From an uncultured Bacteriovorax sp. (lineage in GTDB: Bacteria; Bdellovibrionota; Bacteriovoracia; Bacteriovoracales; Bacteriovoracaceae): a stretch of DNA of 64,000 nucleotides. Below, piece by piece: positions 7,618-15,963 of the stretch (positions are counted from its first letter, which is position 1; every line of letters begins with the position of its first letter). The position numbers and the translations under genes were made by a program. Location: positions 1 to 64,000 of the forward strand of contig CAMLMH010000006.1 in the NCBI GenBank assembly GCA_946481315.1. The letters run 5' to 3'. The notes beneath the pieces are model-generated. The model did not search any database and was not told the DNA's origin. It saw nothing but the letters and a program-made list of their open reading frames with translations.

Positions 7618-9692
7618 TGTTCGGTGAAGACGATCTCGTCAAATCTCATCAGGATCGAGCCGATGTTATTTTTAACATCATCGTTATCTGTTTTGCCATT
7701 TTACTGGCGAGACTATGGTACCTGCAGATCTATCGCGGAAAAATGTTTTTCAACTATTCTCTTGAAAATCGTCTGCGCAAGGATGTTGTACGTGCTCCGC
7801 GCGGAATGATCTTTTCCCGCAATAATGTTCTGCTTACTCACAATGTTCCACGCTTTGATGCGATTGTGACTCCTCAGTACCTGGAAAGCACTGAAGAGAC
7901 TGTTGAATACCTGGCCGGAATACTGGAAATGACTCCGGCTTCAATCACCAAAATTCTCAAGCGTTATCAGGGACAAGCGAAATACATCCCGGTTGTCATT
8001 AAGAAAAATATTTCAAGAAAAGAAGTGGCAATTATAGAAACTGAATCGGCACGACTACCGGGGGTTTCAGTTGAAACTTTCATCAGTCGTGAGTATACCG
8101 ATAAAGATGCCGGTGCACACTTACTCGGTTACATTTCAGAAATTTCACAGGATAAACTTCCTCGTTACCGTGAACGGGATAAATACGATTACAAACAAGG
8201 TGATTTTATCGGTTTTGCCGGTATTGAACAGCAGTTTGATCTGGATATTCGTGGTCAGGATGGTTTTCAGTTCATGGAAGTAGATGCTCGCGGACGGGCC
8301 CGTCGTCACGTGACTTCCGATGATCTCTATTCGGGAATTGAAAATAAAATTGCCGAGCCGGGGAAAAATGTACGTTTAACAATTGACCGCGATGTACAGC
8401 TGGCCGCATATCATGCGCTGGATGGAAAAGACGGAGCTGCGGTGGCCATGGACATTGAAACTGGCGAAATTATCGCAATGGTTTCAAGACCGGCATTTGA
8501 TCCGGGTAATTTCTCGACAGGTTTAACTTCCAATTACTGGGGGAGCCTGATCATGGATGAAAAACGACCGCTGCGTGACCGTACTATACAGGAACACTAT
8601 TCACCAGGGTCAACCTTTAAAACGTTAACTCATATTGCAGCACTGGAAGAAGGCCTGATTAACGAAAACACCAAGGTTGTTTGTACTGGTGGATACCGTC
8701 TCGGGGGAAGGACATTTCACTGCTGGAAAAAAGAAGGCCATGGTGTTGTAGATGTAGTTAAAGCGCTTCGTGAATCATGCGACGTTTTCTATTATCATAT
8801 TGGTAACCGAATCGATATCGATGTTATTTACAAATATGCCACTATGTTCGGAATGGGCCAGCGTTCAGGAATTATTCTTCCACGCGAGACGAGCGGTCTG
8901 ATCCCTAATAAAGAATGGAAAAAGAAGCGAACCGGAATCGAATGGCAACGAGGAGAGACCCTCTCTTGTGTTATCGGACAGTCATTTGTTAACGTGACTC
9001 CACTTCAGCTCGCCATGTTCTACGGAACTCTTGCCAATGAAGGAAAACTCTTCCGTCCGCATGTTGTAAAAGAGGTTTTCTCCAATACTGGTCAGGTTCT
9101 GAAAAAAATGGATCCGGAAATTATCCATGAATTTAAAATTTCCAAAAAAACGATGGATATTGTAAAGCAGGCCCTTTATGAAGTAGTCAATTCCCCAGGG
9201 GGAACAGCACTTTCACAAAGGGGGGTAGGCCTTCAGATGTCGGGGAAAACAGGTACCGCTCAGGTTATCAGTTTCTCTGCAGACAAGATTTTCAGTAAGT
9301 GTGAAAATCAGGAATACCGCTTCCGTCACCACGGCTTGTTCTCAGGATTTGCCCCTACGGCTAATCCCAAAATTGCTTTCGCTGTTGTAGTTGAACACGG
9401 ATGCCATGGTGGTTCAGCTGCTGGTCCTGTAGCTAAAGCCATGGTTGAAGCCTACATGCACAAATATTATCCAAGCTATCAAAGTAAACTGATTGCCCAG
9501 GAAAAAATGACTTATCAGCAAGTCCTGGAAGATAACAGATTGAATCCGGTACCGATGGTAATGGACCCCAATCCAAAAGATTTTTTTGATGAAAATGGAA
9601 AACTGGTTAATAACTACGTTATAGACCGCACCGGCAAGAAAGTTGCGATTCCGGTCAATCCAGTTCAGGCTGCACCAGCAGAGGGTGATTAA
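7617..9692 (+). CDS. mrdA: Penicillin-binding protein 2 (elongation transpeptidase)
   Basis: A monofunctional class B PBP that cross-links peptidoglycan during cell elongation as partner of RodA. One N-terminal transmembrane helix (about residues 18-40) is followed by the pedestal/dimerisation domain (ENRLRKDVVRAPRGMIFSR) and the transpeptidase domain. The active-site Ser is S332 in SxxK (STFK), followed by SxN-type SCD (RESCDVFYYH) and KTG at residue 544 (SGKTGTAQ). The SxN third residue is Asp, as in E. coli PBP2. It is 691 residues, with an approximately 60-residue C-terminal tail rich in Asn/Pro (VPMVMDPNPKDFFDENGK) that looks disordered. Stop and start codons overlap those of mreD and rodA. 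Confidence 0.95.
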   Translation: MFGEDDLVKSHQDRADVIFNIIVICFAILLARLWYLQIYRGKMFFNYSLENRLRKDVVRAPRGMIFSRNNVLLTHNVPRFDAIVTPQYLESTEETVEYLAGILEMTPASITKILKRYQGQAKYIPVVIKKNISRKEVAIIETESARLPGVSVETFISREYTDKDAGAHLLGYISEISQDKLPRYRERDKYDYKQGDFIGFAGIEQQFDLDIRGQDGFQFMEVDARGRARRHVTSDDLYSGIENKIAEPGKNVRLTIDRDVQLAAYHALDGKDGAAVAMDIETGEIIAMVSRPAFDPGNFSTGLTSNYWGSLIMDEKRPLRDRTIQEHYSPGSTFKTLTHIAALEEGLINENTKVVCTGGYRLGGRTFHCWKKEGHGVVDVVKALRESCDVFYYHIGNRIDIDVIYKYATMFGMGQRSGIILPRETSGLIPNKEWKKKRTGIEWQRGETLSCVIGQSFVNVTPLQLAMFYGTLANEGKLFRPHVVKEVFSNTGQVLKKMDPEIIHEFKISKKTMDIVKQALYEVVNSPGGTALSQRGVGLQMSGKTGTAQVISFSADKIFSKCENQEYRFRHHGLFSGFAPTANPKIAFAVVVEHGCHGGSAAGPVAKAMVEAYMHKYYPSYQSKLIAQEKMTYQQVLEDNRLNPVPMVMDPNPKDFFDENGKLVNNYVIDRTGKKVAIPVNPVQAAPAEGD

Positions 9693-10798
9693 TGTTTAAC
9701 TTTAAAGAAGAGCTTCGTCGTTACGATTATTCTTTTTTTGGAATTTGTACGGCCATATTTATTATCGGTATTCTTAATCTCTATTCGGCGACCCACTCGC
9801 ATGGTGTAGGTCATGAGCAAGGGATCTATAAGACACAAATCTTATGGTTCGTTATTTCCTGGGCTGTAGGTATAGCCATTAGTTTTATTCAGCCAAAAAA
9901 TTTTTATCGCCTGGCTTATCCCTCATATCTCGTCTGTGTTGTTTTACTTGTAGCCGTTTTGGTTGTGGGCCACGCTGCTCTGGGAGGACAACGCTGGATC
10001 GGAATCGGCGGCTTTAAATTTCAGCCCTCCGAGATCGTTAAAATGTCCATGGTTCTGGTCCTTGCCCGCTGGTACAGCAAAGCATCGCCGGAGCAGGAGA
10101 TTGGCTTCAAAGAATTAATCATTCCATTTATTATTACTTTTATACCAGCGCTAATGGTAATCATTCAGCCTGATCTTGGTACAGGAACACTTGTACTTTC
10201 TATTTTTCTTATCATCACTTTCTACCGAAAATTAAAGTGGAAGACGATTATGATCCTGGCAATCCTGGGCCTTGTTTCAGGAACTATCATGTATAACTTT
10301 GGTTTACGTGAATATCAGAAAAAAAGGATTATTACTTTTCTGGATCCTGAATTTGATGCCAAGGGCTCTGGATACAATGCAATTCAGTCGAAAATCGCCA
10401 TCGGTTCCGGTCAGTTTTTTGGAAAAGGTTTCAGGCAGTCTTCACAGGGGGCCTTGAACTATTTACCCGAAAACCACACAGACTTTATTTTTGCTATTTT
10501 CAATGAAGAACATGGTTTTGTTGGTTCAGTTTTTCTGATTGCGCTTTACCTGGCCCTTTTTTACCGGCTCTTATGGCTGGCTTCCAACGTCAATAAGATG
10601 TTTGACTCCATTGTAGTCGTAGGAGTTCTGGCCATCTTCTTTGTCCATACGTTCGTCAACATGAGCATGGTGTCCGGTCTCATGCCGATCGTAGGTATCC
10701 CGCTGCCGCTTATGTCTTACGGGGGATCAAACCTGCTGACATTCGGGATTTGCTGCGGTGTAGTGACCTCGATAAGTAATGCTCGAAACCTCTTTTAA
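9692..10798 (+). CDS. rodA: Peptidoglycan glycosyltransferase RodA
   Basis: A SEDS-family polymerase that makes glycan strands from lipid II in complex with PBP2. It is 368 residues with about ten hydrophobic helices. SEDS hallmarks are visible: GGQRWIGIGGFKFQPSEIVK early, QPDLGTGTLVL (carrying the catalytic-type Asp), FLPENHTDFIFA-like (YLPENHTDFIFAIFNEE) and the C-terminal PLPLMSYGGSNLLTFG. It starts on the last base of the mrdA stop codon and ends the operon; no strong terminator was seen before the following MarR gene. Confidence 0.95.
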   Translation: MFNFKEELRRYDYSFFGICTAIFIIGILNLYSATHSHGVGHEQGIYKTQILWFVISWAVGIAISFIQPKNFYRLAYPSYLVCVVLLVAVLVVGHAALGGQRWIGIGGFKFQPSEIVKMSMVLVLARWYSKASPEQEIGFKELIIPFIITFIPALMVIIQPDLGTGTLVLSIFLIITFYRKLKWKTIMILAILGLVSGTIMYNFGLREYQKKRIITFLDPEFDAKGSGYNAIQSKIAIGSGQFFGKGFRQSSQGALNYLPENHTDFIFAIFNEEHGFVGSVFLIALYLALFYRLLWLASNVNKMFDSIVVVGVLAIFFVHTFVNMSMVSGLMPIVGIPLPLMSYGGSNLLTFGICCGVVTSISNARNLF

Positions 10799-10852
10799 AA
10801 ATTAGTACTGTTGTCAGACTTGACTCATGGTGAATTACGAGGGACACTTTAA

Positions 10853-10871
10853 TAGTCTCAGTAAGGGACTA
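10853..10871. promoter_or_regulatory. Short dyad upstream of the MarR gene, possible operator
   Basis: TAGTC and GACTA form a perfect 5-bp inverted repeat separated by 9 bases, 26 bases before the MarR start codon. MarR proteins commonly bind such palindromes in their own promoter. No convincing -35/-10 pair was found beside it, so this is only a candidate. Confidence 0.25.
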
Positions 10872-10896
10872 TACCAACCAAAGAGAAGGAAGTTTC

Positions 10897-11361
10897 ATGA
10901 AGAAAGTTTCGAGTATCGGAAGTCTTGTCAAAAAAATCTATCGTACTTACTCCGGAGAATTACTGATCTTGTTACAAGATCGGGGCTTCACTGATTTACG
11001 TCCATCATTCCTGGAAGTACTTCTTTTCATCTGTGAGCATGACGGACCATCGATTAAAGAAATTGGTTCTGGTTGTGGCCTGAAAAAACAAACAATGACG
11101 TCACATCTCAATGAACTGGAAACCCGCGGTTATATTGAACGCAAAATCAATCCTTCCGATAAGCGTGAGCAAAATATTTTTCTTACTGAATACGGTCTGA
11201 AATTCAAGCTCAACTTATTTGAATGTATCAATGACATCGAAAAAAAGTATACCGACCTTATCGGTGATCTCGAGCTTAATCGGGTCGAGCTAATTCTTAA
11301 GAATTTTCACTCCAAGTTACTGGTCCAGCCCGGTCTTTTCGAGCACTTAAACGACCACTAG
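10897..11361 (+). CDS. MarR-family transcriptional regulator
   Basis: A 154-residue winged-helix DNA-binding protein. The recognition region and wing are visible in IKEIGSGCGLKKQTMTSHLN and ELETRGYIERKINPSDKRE, the latter being the usual MarR wing with the conserved Asp-Arg pair. The flanking N- and C-terminal helices would form the dimer interface. It starts after AGAGAAGGAAG with good spacing. It lies 124 bases upstream of feoA on the same strand, so control of ferrous iron uptake or autoregulation is plausible, but the ligand cannot be read from sequence. Confidence 0.85.
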   Translation: MKKVSSIGSLVKKIYRTYSGELLILLQDRGFTDLRPSFLEVLLFICEHDGPSIKEIGSGCGLKKQTMTSHLNELETRGYIERKINPSDKREQNIFLTEYGLKFKLNLFECINDIEKKYTDLIGDLELNRVELILKNFHSKLLVQPGLFEHLNDH

Positions 11362-11485
11362 AGGCTTATCAAAATCAGTTAAATTCTGATTGCACAAGAC
11401 AATAAGATCCTTTATTATCTGCCATGTTTGGCTATTCAAACTTTTATTTCCAATAGGAAATAAATTCATCAAGCATGGAATTTTT

Positions 11486-11734
11486 ATGGGTCGAAAACTT
11501 TCGGACATTTCAGTAGGTCGTCAGGTTGAAGTCGTCGGATACGAAGGCGAAACAGCTTATGAATTTAAATTCATCTCTCTAGGGATTCTCCCGGGCGATA
11601 AAGTCATCGTTCAGTCAAAAAGTTTATTCGGTGGACCACTGGCGATCAAGCACGGCGACTGGAACTTCTTTGCGCTTCGAAAAGATTATGCAGAAAAAAT
11701 TATTGTGAAAGAAATTGAGCAGCAAGGGGCTTAA
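11486..11734 (+). CDS. feoA: FeoA-domain protein
   Basis: A small cytoplasmic SH3-like beta-barrel protein that assists FeoB in ferrous iron uptake. The start is set at ATG 11486 (MGRKLSDISVGRQ), giving 82 residues typical of FeoA; the open frame extends about 30 residues upstream but that part has no FeoA similarity. Family features are the SDISVGRQVEVVGY opening, LGILPGDKVIV and GGPLAIKHGDWNFFALRKD. Its stop overlaps the feoB start by one base, indicating translational coupling. Confidence 0.88.
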   Translation: MGRKLSDISVGRQVEVVGYEGETAYEFKFISLGILPGDKVIVQSKSLFGGPLAIKHGDWNFFALRKDYAEKIIVKEIEQQGA

Positions 11735-13698
11735 TGAATATGGAAAATGTATTACTCGTCGGCTTTCCAAACTCCGGTAAATCTACCATCTACAATATGC
11801 TCACCGGTCAACTTCGAAAAGTTTCAAATTATTCAGGAGTAACGGTTGATTCCGCAGTCGCAGAACTTTTATCTAACTCTCTTCACGATAAGAAATTAGG
11901 TGTTGTTGATTTACCGGGAATTTATAATCTGGTACCAACGAGCATCGATGAAGGAATTACTACAACTTCTTTAATTAAAGATTGCGATAAGTACAAAACG
12001 ATTGCTATGGTTCTGGATCTGGATCGTCTGGAAGCTTCATTGTCACTACTTTTAGCAATTAAAGAATTGTTGCATAAAAATATTCTCGTTATTATCAACA
12101 AAAATGATCACGAATTATTTACCAAAGAACACGAAGCCCGCTTATCCCAAAAATTAGGACTTCCGGTTCTCAGTATTTCAGCGATGAACGATGACGGAAG
12201 AGAGCTCGACCGCTTTATTCGGGAGAAAGCTGTTGTACATACTGAAGACGCGAAACCGCAGCCAAAGATAAAGTTGCACGCCGGATCTAAAGCTTATCTT
12301 CCGGAGCTTCAGGCAGATGTTCATTTTCATGAAATTCATGCAGATGATGTTATCAAGAGTATTAAAGGGCATCAGGCTGAAGCTCGTGACATCATCAATG
12401 CAATTTATCGCCATTCGACAGCAAAAACTAAACTAACAGAGAAGATCGATGCAATTATGCTGCATAAATTATGGGGTAGCTTAATCTTCATCGCTATTTT
12501 TTATCTTATTTTTCATTCCATTTATACCTGGGCCGGACCGGCCATGGATTTCACTGAAGGTCTTGTTCTTTCACTGGGGGATTGGATTGCTACTTATCTT
12601 CCGGATAACTGGATCAAAAGTTTAGTCATTGACGGTATTATTGCCGGAGTGGGCGGAGTTGTTATTTTTGTTCCGCAAATTATGATTCTCTTTTTCCTGC
12701 TTTCCTTGCTGGAGCAATCTGGTTACATCTCAAGAGCTGCCGTTCTTACTGATAAAGTCATGAGCGTTTTTGGTTTAAATGGTAAAGCCTTTCTTCCTTA
12801 TATGTCCGGCTTTGCCTGTGCCATCCCGGCCATTATGGCGGCGAGAAGTATTCCCAGCCAAAAAGAGAGAGTCGCGACCATCATGACGATTCCAATGATT
12901 ACCTGTTCAGCTCGCTTGCCGGTTTATGTTCTGCTGATTGGGACATTCGTTCCTTCGGTGACGTATTTTGGATTTTTAAATTCACAGGCCTTATCTTTTT
13001 TCTTTCTTTACTTCCTCGGTTCATTCTTTGCGTTGATTATTGCAAAGCTTTTCCGTCTGACAATTTTCAAAGGCGAGACAAGCAATTTTATTATCGATTT
13101 ACCTCATTACGAAAAACCTTCTTTTATATTTGCTCTGAAACAAGCAGGTCGGAAAGGAATGTTGTTTCTTAAAAAAGCCGGAACGATCATTCTTGGTCTT
13201 TCTGTCTTAATCTGGGTTCTCTCAACTTATCCGTCACCGCCTGAAAGTTTGCTGCAGGGGAAAAGTGATGCTGAAATATCGGCCATCACTCTTGAAAATT
13301 CTTATCTGGGACAAACCGGTAAACTAATTGAACCGGCCCTGCGACCGATGGGAATGGACTGGAAGATGGGGGTTGGTGTGCTGGTTGCCTTTGGGGCAAG
13401 AGAACTTTTCGTTTCAACATTGGGAACGATCTATGCTCTGGGAGATGTAGATGAAGAGTCGGCAACACTCCGCGAACGTATGCAGTCAGAGATTAATCCT
13501 GCCACAGGTAAACCTGTGTTCAATACAGCAGTGGCCTGGAGTATTTTGATTTTCTTTGTGTTTGCTCTTCAGTGTATTAGTACACTTGCCATTTTAAGAA
13601 GAGAATTAGGCGGATGGAAGTATCCCACATTCATGTTCCTCTATATGGGAGGACTAGGATATGCTGGAGCTTTCTTAGCGTATCATTTATTGAGTTAA
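11734..13698 (+). CDS. feoB: Ferrous iron transport protein B
   Basis: The inner-membrane Fe(II) permease with a cytoplasmic G domain. G1 is GFPNSGKST (residues 9-17), the switch region has YSGVTVD, G3 is DLPGIYNL and G4 is NKND. The membrane part has the two Gate repeats and conserved transporter motifs: LLEQSGYISRAA, SGFACAIPAIMAAR and TIPMITCSARLPVYVLLIG, the last with the conserved Cys-Ser-Ala-Arg. The length of 654 residues is short for FeoB (E. coli 773), mainly from a compact linker after the G domain. It ends one base before the convergent rhodanese-like gene. Confidence 0.95.
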   Translation: MNMENVLLVGFPNSGKSTIYNMLTGQLRKVSNYSGVTVDSAVAELLSNSLHDKKLGVVDLPGIYNLVPTSIDEGITTTSLIKDCDKYKTIAMVLDLDRLEASLSLLLAIKELLHKNILVIINKNDHELFTKEHEARLSQKLGLPVLSISAMNDDGRELDRFIREKAVVHTEDAKPQPKIKLHAGSKAYLPELQADVHFHEIHADDVIKSIKGHQAEARDIINAIYRHSTAKTKLTEKIDAIMLHKLWGSLIFIAIFYLIFHSIYTWAGPAMDFTEGLVLSLGDWIATYLPDNWIKSLVIDGIIAGVGGVVIFVPQIMILFFLLSLLEQSGYISRAAVLTDKVMSVFGLNGKAFLPYMSGFACAIPAIMAARSIPSQKERVATIMTIPMITCSARLPVYVLLIGTFVPSVTYFGFLNSQALSFFFLYFLGSFFALIIAKLFRLTIFKGETSNFIIDLPHYEKPSFIFALKQAGRKGMLFLKKAGTIILGLSVLIWVLSTYPSPPESLLQGKSDAEISAITLENSYLGQTGKLIEPALRPMGMDWKMGVGVLVAFGARELFVSTLGTIYALGDVDEESATLRERMQSEINPATGKPVFNTAVAWSILIFFVFALQCISTLAILRRELGGWKYPTFMFLYMGGLGYAGAFLAYHLLS

Positions 13699-14217
13699 TT
13701 AAAGATCCGCATCGTTATCAGCTTCTGGTCCGGATTCTTCAGTTTTTCCGGGCCAGAATTCATATCCACCCGAAATATTATTAATATTGAAAAATCCTTT
13801 TTTCACCAGGAGTTCACACGCCTGAATGGAGCGCAAACCATTTTCTGAAATAATGAGAATAGGGATCGTACGTGAAGGAATTTCCACAAAACGAATGTGC
13901 AGTTCTTCCAATGGAATATGAAGAGCATCATCGAGGTGTTTACCATTGTAGGACTTTGTCGTTACATCCAGAACAATAAAATCCACATTGGGATTGTTAT
14001 AAATACTCCACGCTTTTTGCGGCGAAATGTCGTTGTAAGGACGACCCATAAGAATCATATTGTCATCAATCTCTTCACCGTTTTTTACGCGAACAAGATG
14101 ATTGCGTTGAAGGGTGATGGAGAAGTCGATTTTTTCATCGATACGGCTAATGTTTTTTTCAATGTTGTTTAGACGTGAATTGATGAACTCGAGCATTTGA
14201 TAGATCTTGAGGTCCAC
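13699..14217 (-). CDS. Rhodanese-like domain protein lacking the catalytic Cys
   Basis: A 172-residue cytoplasmic protein. Residues 1-45 form a likely amphipathic or coiled-coil segment (MLEFINSRLNNIEKNISRID). A rhodanese fold follows at about 65-160 (ISPQKAWSIYNNPNVDFIVL, HLDDALHIPLEEL, GYEFWPG). In active rhodaneses the loop reads Cys-x-x-Gly-x-Arg-Ser; here it is IISENGLRSIQACELL, so the Cys position is Ser or Glu, while Gly, Arg and Ser remain. Sulfurtransferase activity is therefore unlikely and a binding or regulatory role is possible. The start is GTG with GGGAGAAG upstream. A terminator separates it from the upstream HD gene on the same strand. Confidence 0.75.
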   Translation of the reverse strand: MDLKIYQMLEFINSRLNNIEKNISRIDEKIDFSITLQRNHLVRVKNGEEIDDNMILMGRPYNDISPQKAWSIYNNPNVDFIVLDVTTKSYNGKHLDDALHIPLEELHIRFVEIPSRTIPILIISENGLRSIQACELLVKKGFFNINNISGGYEFWPGKTEESGPEADNDADL

Positions 14218-14228
14218 AGGCTTCTCCC

Positions 14229-14264
14229 AAAAAAAGAGCTGAAAGCATAACGCCTCAGCTCTTT
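14229..14264 (-). terminator. Intrinsic terminator after the HD-domain gene
   Basis: Read on the minus strand, a 10-bp stem AAAGAGCTGA/TCAGCTCTTT with a 12-base loop is followed by a T-rich run. It ends the leftward transcript of the HD-domain gene before the rhodanese-like gene. Confidence 0.82.
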
Positions 14265-14313
14265 CATTTTAAGCCATAGGATGGGGAGGGCGCTTTACAG
14301 GGCAAAAGCTTCC

Positions 14314-15621
14314 TTATCGGGTGTGAATGAGCCCCAAAATTTCTTTCTTTTGTTTCTCACTCAGTGATTCAAATTCACAGTGAAGACGGTTAACTGCGTG
14401 AGCTTTGGAGAATTTAGTAAACAAGTCTGTGGCCTCATTTATTCCAAAAACAACTTTTTTATCAGAGCCAAACAGTTTTCGGACGACTTTCATCGGGTAT
14501 TTGCTGACACTGGATTCATCCACATAATATTTAGAGAGACGTCCGGAAGAGCTCGAGCGGATGTATTCGATATTTTCTGCCTGAAGATAAGATTCCAGTG
14601 AAGTTAGCTGGCGCTCCTGACTTTCATTGAATGATTCAAAAATTTTCTGTGGAACCTGGTTTTTAATAACAGCTTCAGCATATTTATTTTTTGATCGCTT
14701 CAGAATCTTCATCAAATGCTGATCATCATGTTCGATATAGTCTTCAATACTGGCAGGAATGACGTATTCAGTTGGAGATGTCTTGAAATATTTATACAGT
14801 AACTGCTCCAGACAAACGGCGCGGTAATGAAAGTACACCATAATGAACATGTGATAACGGGATAGAAGGAAATCATCGAAAGTCACAACGGCCCTTTCAT
14901 TAATTCCCAGGTAAGCTTTATTGTCTTCCACACACAATTCAAGATTATCCAGCAACCAGTCCAGATCATAAGAACCGTAACTGACACCACAGAAATAACT
15001 GTCGCGCAGAAGATAATCCATGCGGTCGCAATCTAGTTCTGATGAAACCAGTTGATGCAGAATCGGAAAGTAGTTAATACCCTCAACTGTGAAGTAAGCG
15101 GCATCAGCCGTGTGGCCGGTGATTAAATCGGCAATATATTTTCTTTCCAGACCAAATGCTTGTTCAACCCCGGAAAAGGATTTGGCAAATGAGCTGTCGA
15201 CGATAGACTTGATGGTGTAGTCCTCATGGGTGGCCTGACGATCCTGTGTCTGATCTTTTTTGGAAAGAAAAGCTTTAGGAATGTTCAACTCTGAAAGCTG
15301 AGGCATAACTGTTTCAGTGGAGTGCGAAAGCGGAGCGTGACCCACATCGTGTAACAGTGCTGCCAGTTTGAATGTTTCCTTAAGACGTAAGATATCTTTA
15401 TTGCCCAGTCGCCCCTTAAACAGTCGATCAAAGGCGCTGGAGGCAATATTCATAACTCCTATGGAATGAATGAATCGGGTATGAGTTGCACCCGGAAAAA
15501 CATATTCAGAAAAACCTAGTTGTTTAATATTTCTTAAACGTTGAAAAAATTCATCGCGAATAATCGGGATTTCTTCATTGAGAATATGAATTGAGCCATG
15601 AACGGGATCACGAATTTCCAT
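14314..15621 (-). CDS. HD-domain dNTP triphosphohydrolase-like protein
   Basis: A cytoplasmic metal-dependent phosphohydrolase of the COG1078/SAMHD1-like group. The N-terminal DPVHGSIHI signature of this group is present. HD metal ligands appear as H52 in RFIHSIGV, H91-D92 in AALLHDVGHAPLSH, and the distal Asp in SSELDCDRMDYLLRDSYFCG, another group hallmark. The length of 435 residues is typical. The family hydrolyses dNTPs or related nucleotides; the exact substrate and any allosteric nucleotide control cannot be read here. It is followed by its own terminator, with the glutaredoxin gene 24 bases upstream on the same strand. Confidence 0.85.
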   Translation of the reverse strand: MEIRDPVHGSIHILNEEIPIIRDEFFQRLRNIKQLGFSEYVFPGATHTRFIHSIGVMNIASSAFDRLFKGRLGNKDILRLKETFKLAALLHDVGHAPLSHSTETVMPQLSELNIPKAFLSKKDQTQDRQATHEDYTIKSIVDSSFAKSFSGVEQAFGLERKYIADLITGHTADAAYFTVEGINYFPILHQLVSSELDCDRMDYLLRDSYFCGVSYGSYDLDWLLDNLELCVEDNKAYLGINERAVVTFDDFLLSRYHMFIMVYFHYRAVCLEQLLYKYFKTSPTEYVIPASIEDYIEHDDQHLMKILKRSKNKYAEAVIKNQVPQKIFESFNESQERQLTSLESYLQAENIEYIRSSSSGRLSKYYVDESSVSKYPMKVVRKLFGSDKKVVFGINEATDLFTKFSKAHAVNRLHCEFESLSEKQKKEILGLIHTR

Positions 15622-15645
15622 TAAGAGGTTCCTTTATAAAATGAA

Positions 15646-15903
15646 TTATTTTTTTTCCAGAGAACTTTCATTCTCTTCCATCCACTCGACAATTTCACTT
15701 GATTCATGCATTGGTTTACCATCAATGTACAAACAAGGCACCGTTTTTCGACCCGTGTCTTTTGTAAGTTTGGCAAGATTAGCACTGTCTTGATGAATAT
15801 TTTTATAATCTACTTTGAGGTTCAATCTTTTAATGGCTGACATGACCAGCTGACAATATGGGCAGGAGTCAAAATAATAAAGTTCTAATTTAGGATTTTT
15901 CAT
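15646..15903 (-). CDS. Glutaredoxin-like protein
   Basis: An 85-residue thioredoxin-fold disulfide reductant. The dithiol active site is CPYC (C14-C17), the cis-Pro lies in KTVPCLYIDGKP and the glutathione-binding stretch HESSEIVEWME follows, all typical of GrxC/GST-N-like glutaredoxins. The start is ATG with AAGGATG about 8 bases upstream. The HD dNTPase-like gene follows 24 bases later and may share the transcript. Confidence 0.88.
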   Translation of the reverse strand: MKNPKLELYYFDSCPYCQLVMSAIKRLNLKVDYKNIHQDSANLAKLTKDTGRKTVPCLYIDGKPMHESSEIVEWMEENESSLEKK

Positions 15904-15917
15904 TTTTTACATCCTTG

Positions 15918-15949
15918 AAAATAAAAAGGGCTTCCACTTGGAAGCCCTT
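15918..15949 (-). terminator. Intrinsic terminator after the AAPAKK-repeat gene
   Basis: A 10-bp perfect stem AAGGGCTTCC/GGAAGCCCTT with an ACTT-type loop is followed on the minus strand by a T-rich tract. It sits between the repeat-protein gene and the glutaredoxin gene. Confidence 0.9.
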
Positions 15950-15963
15950 CTGGTTTTGTTTAA

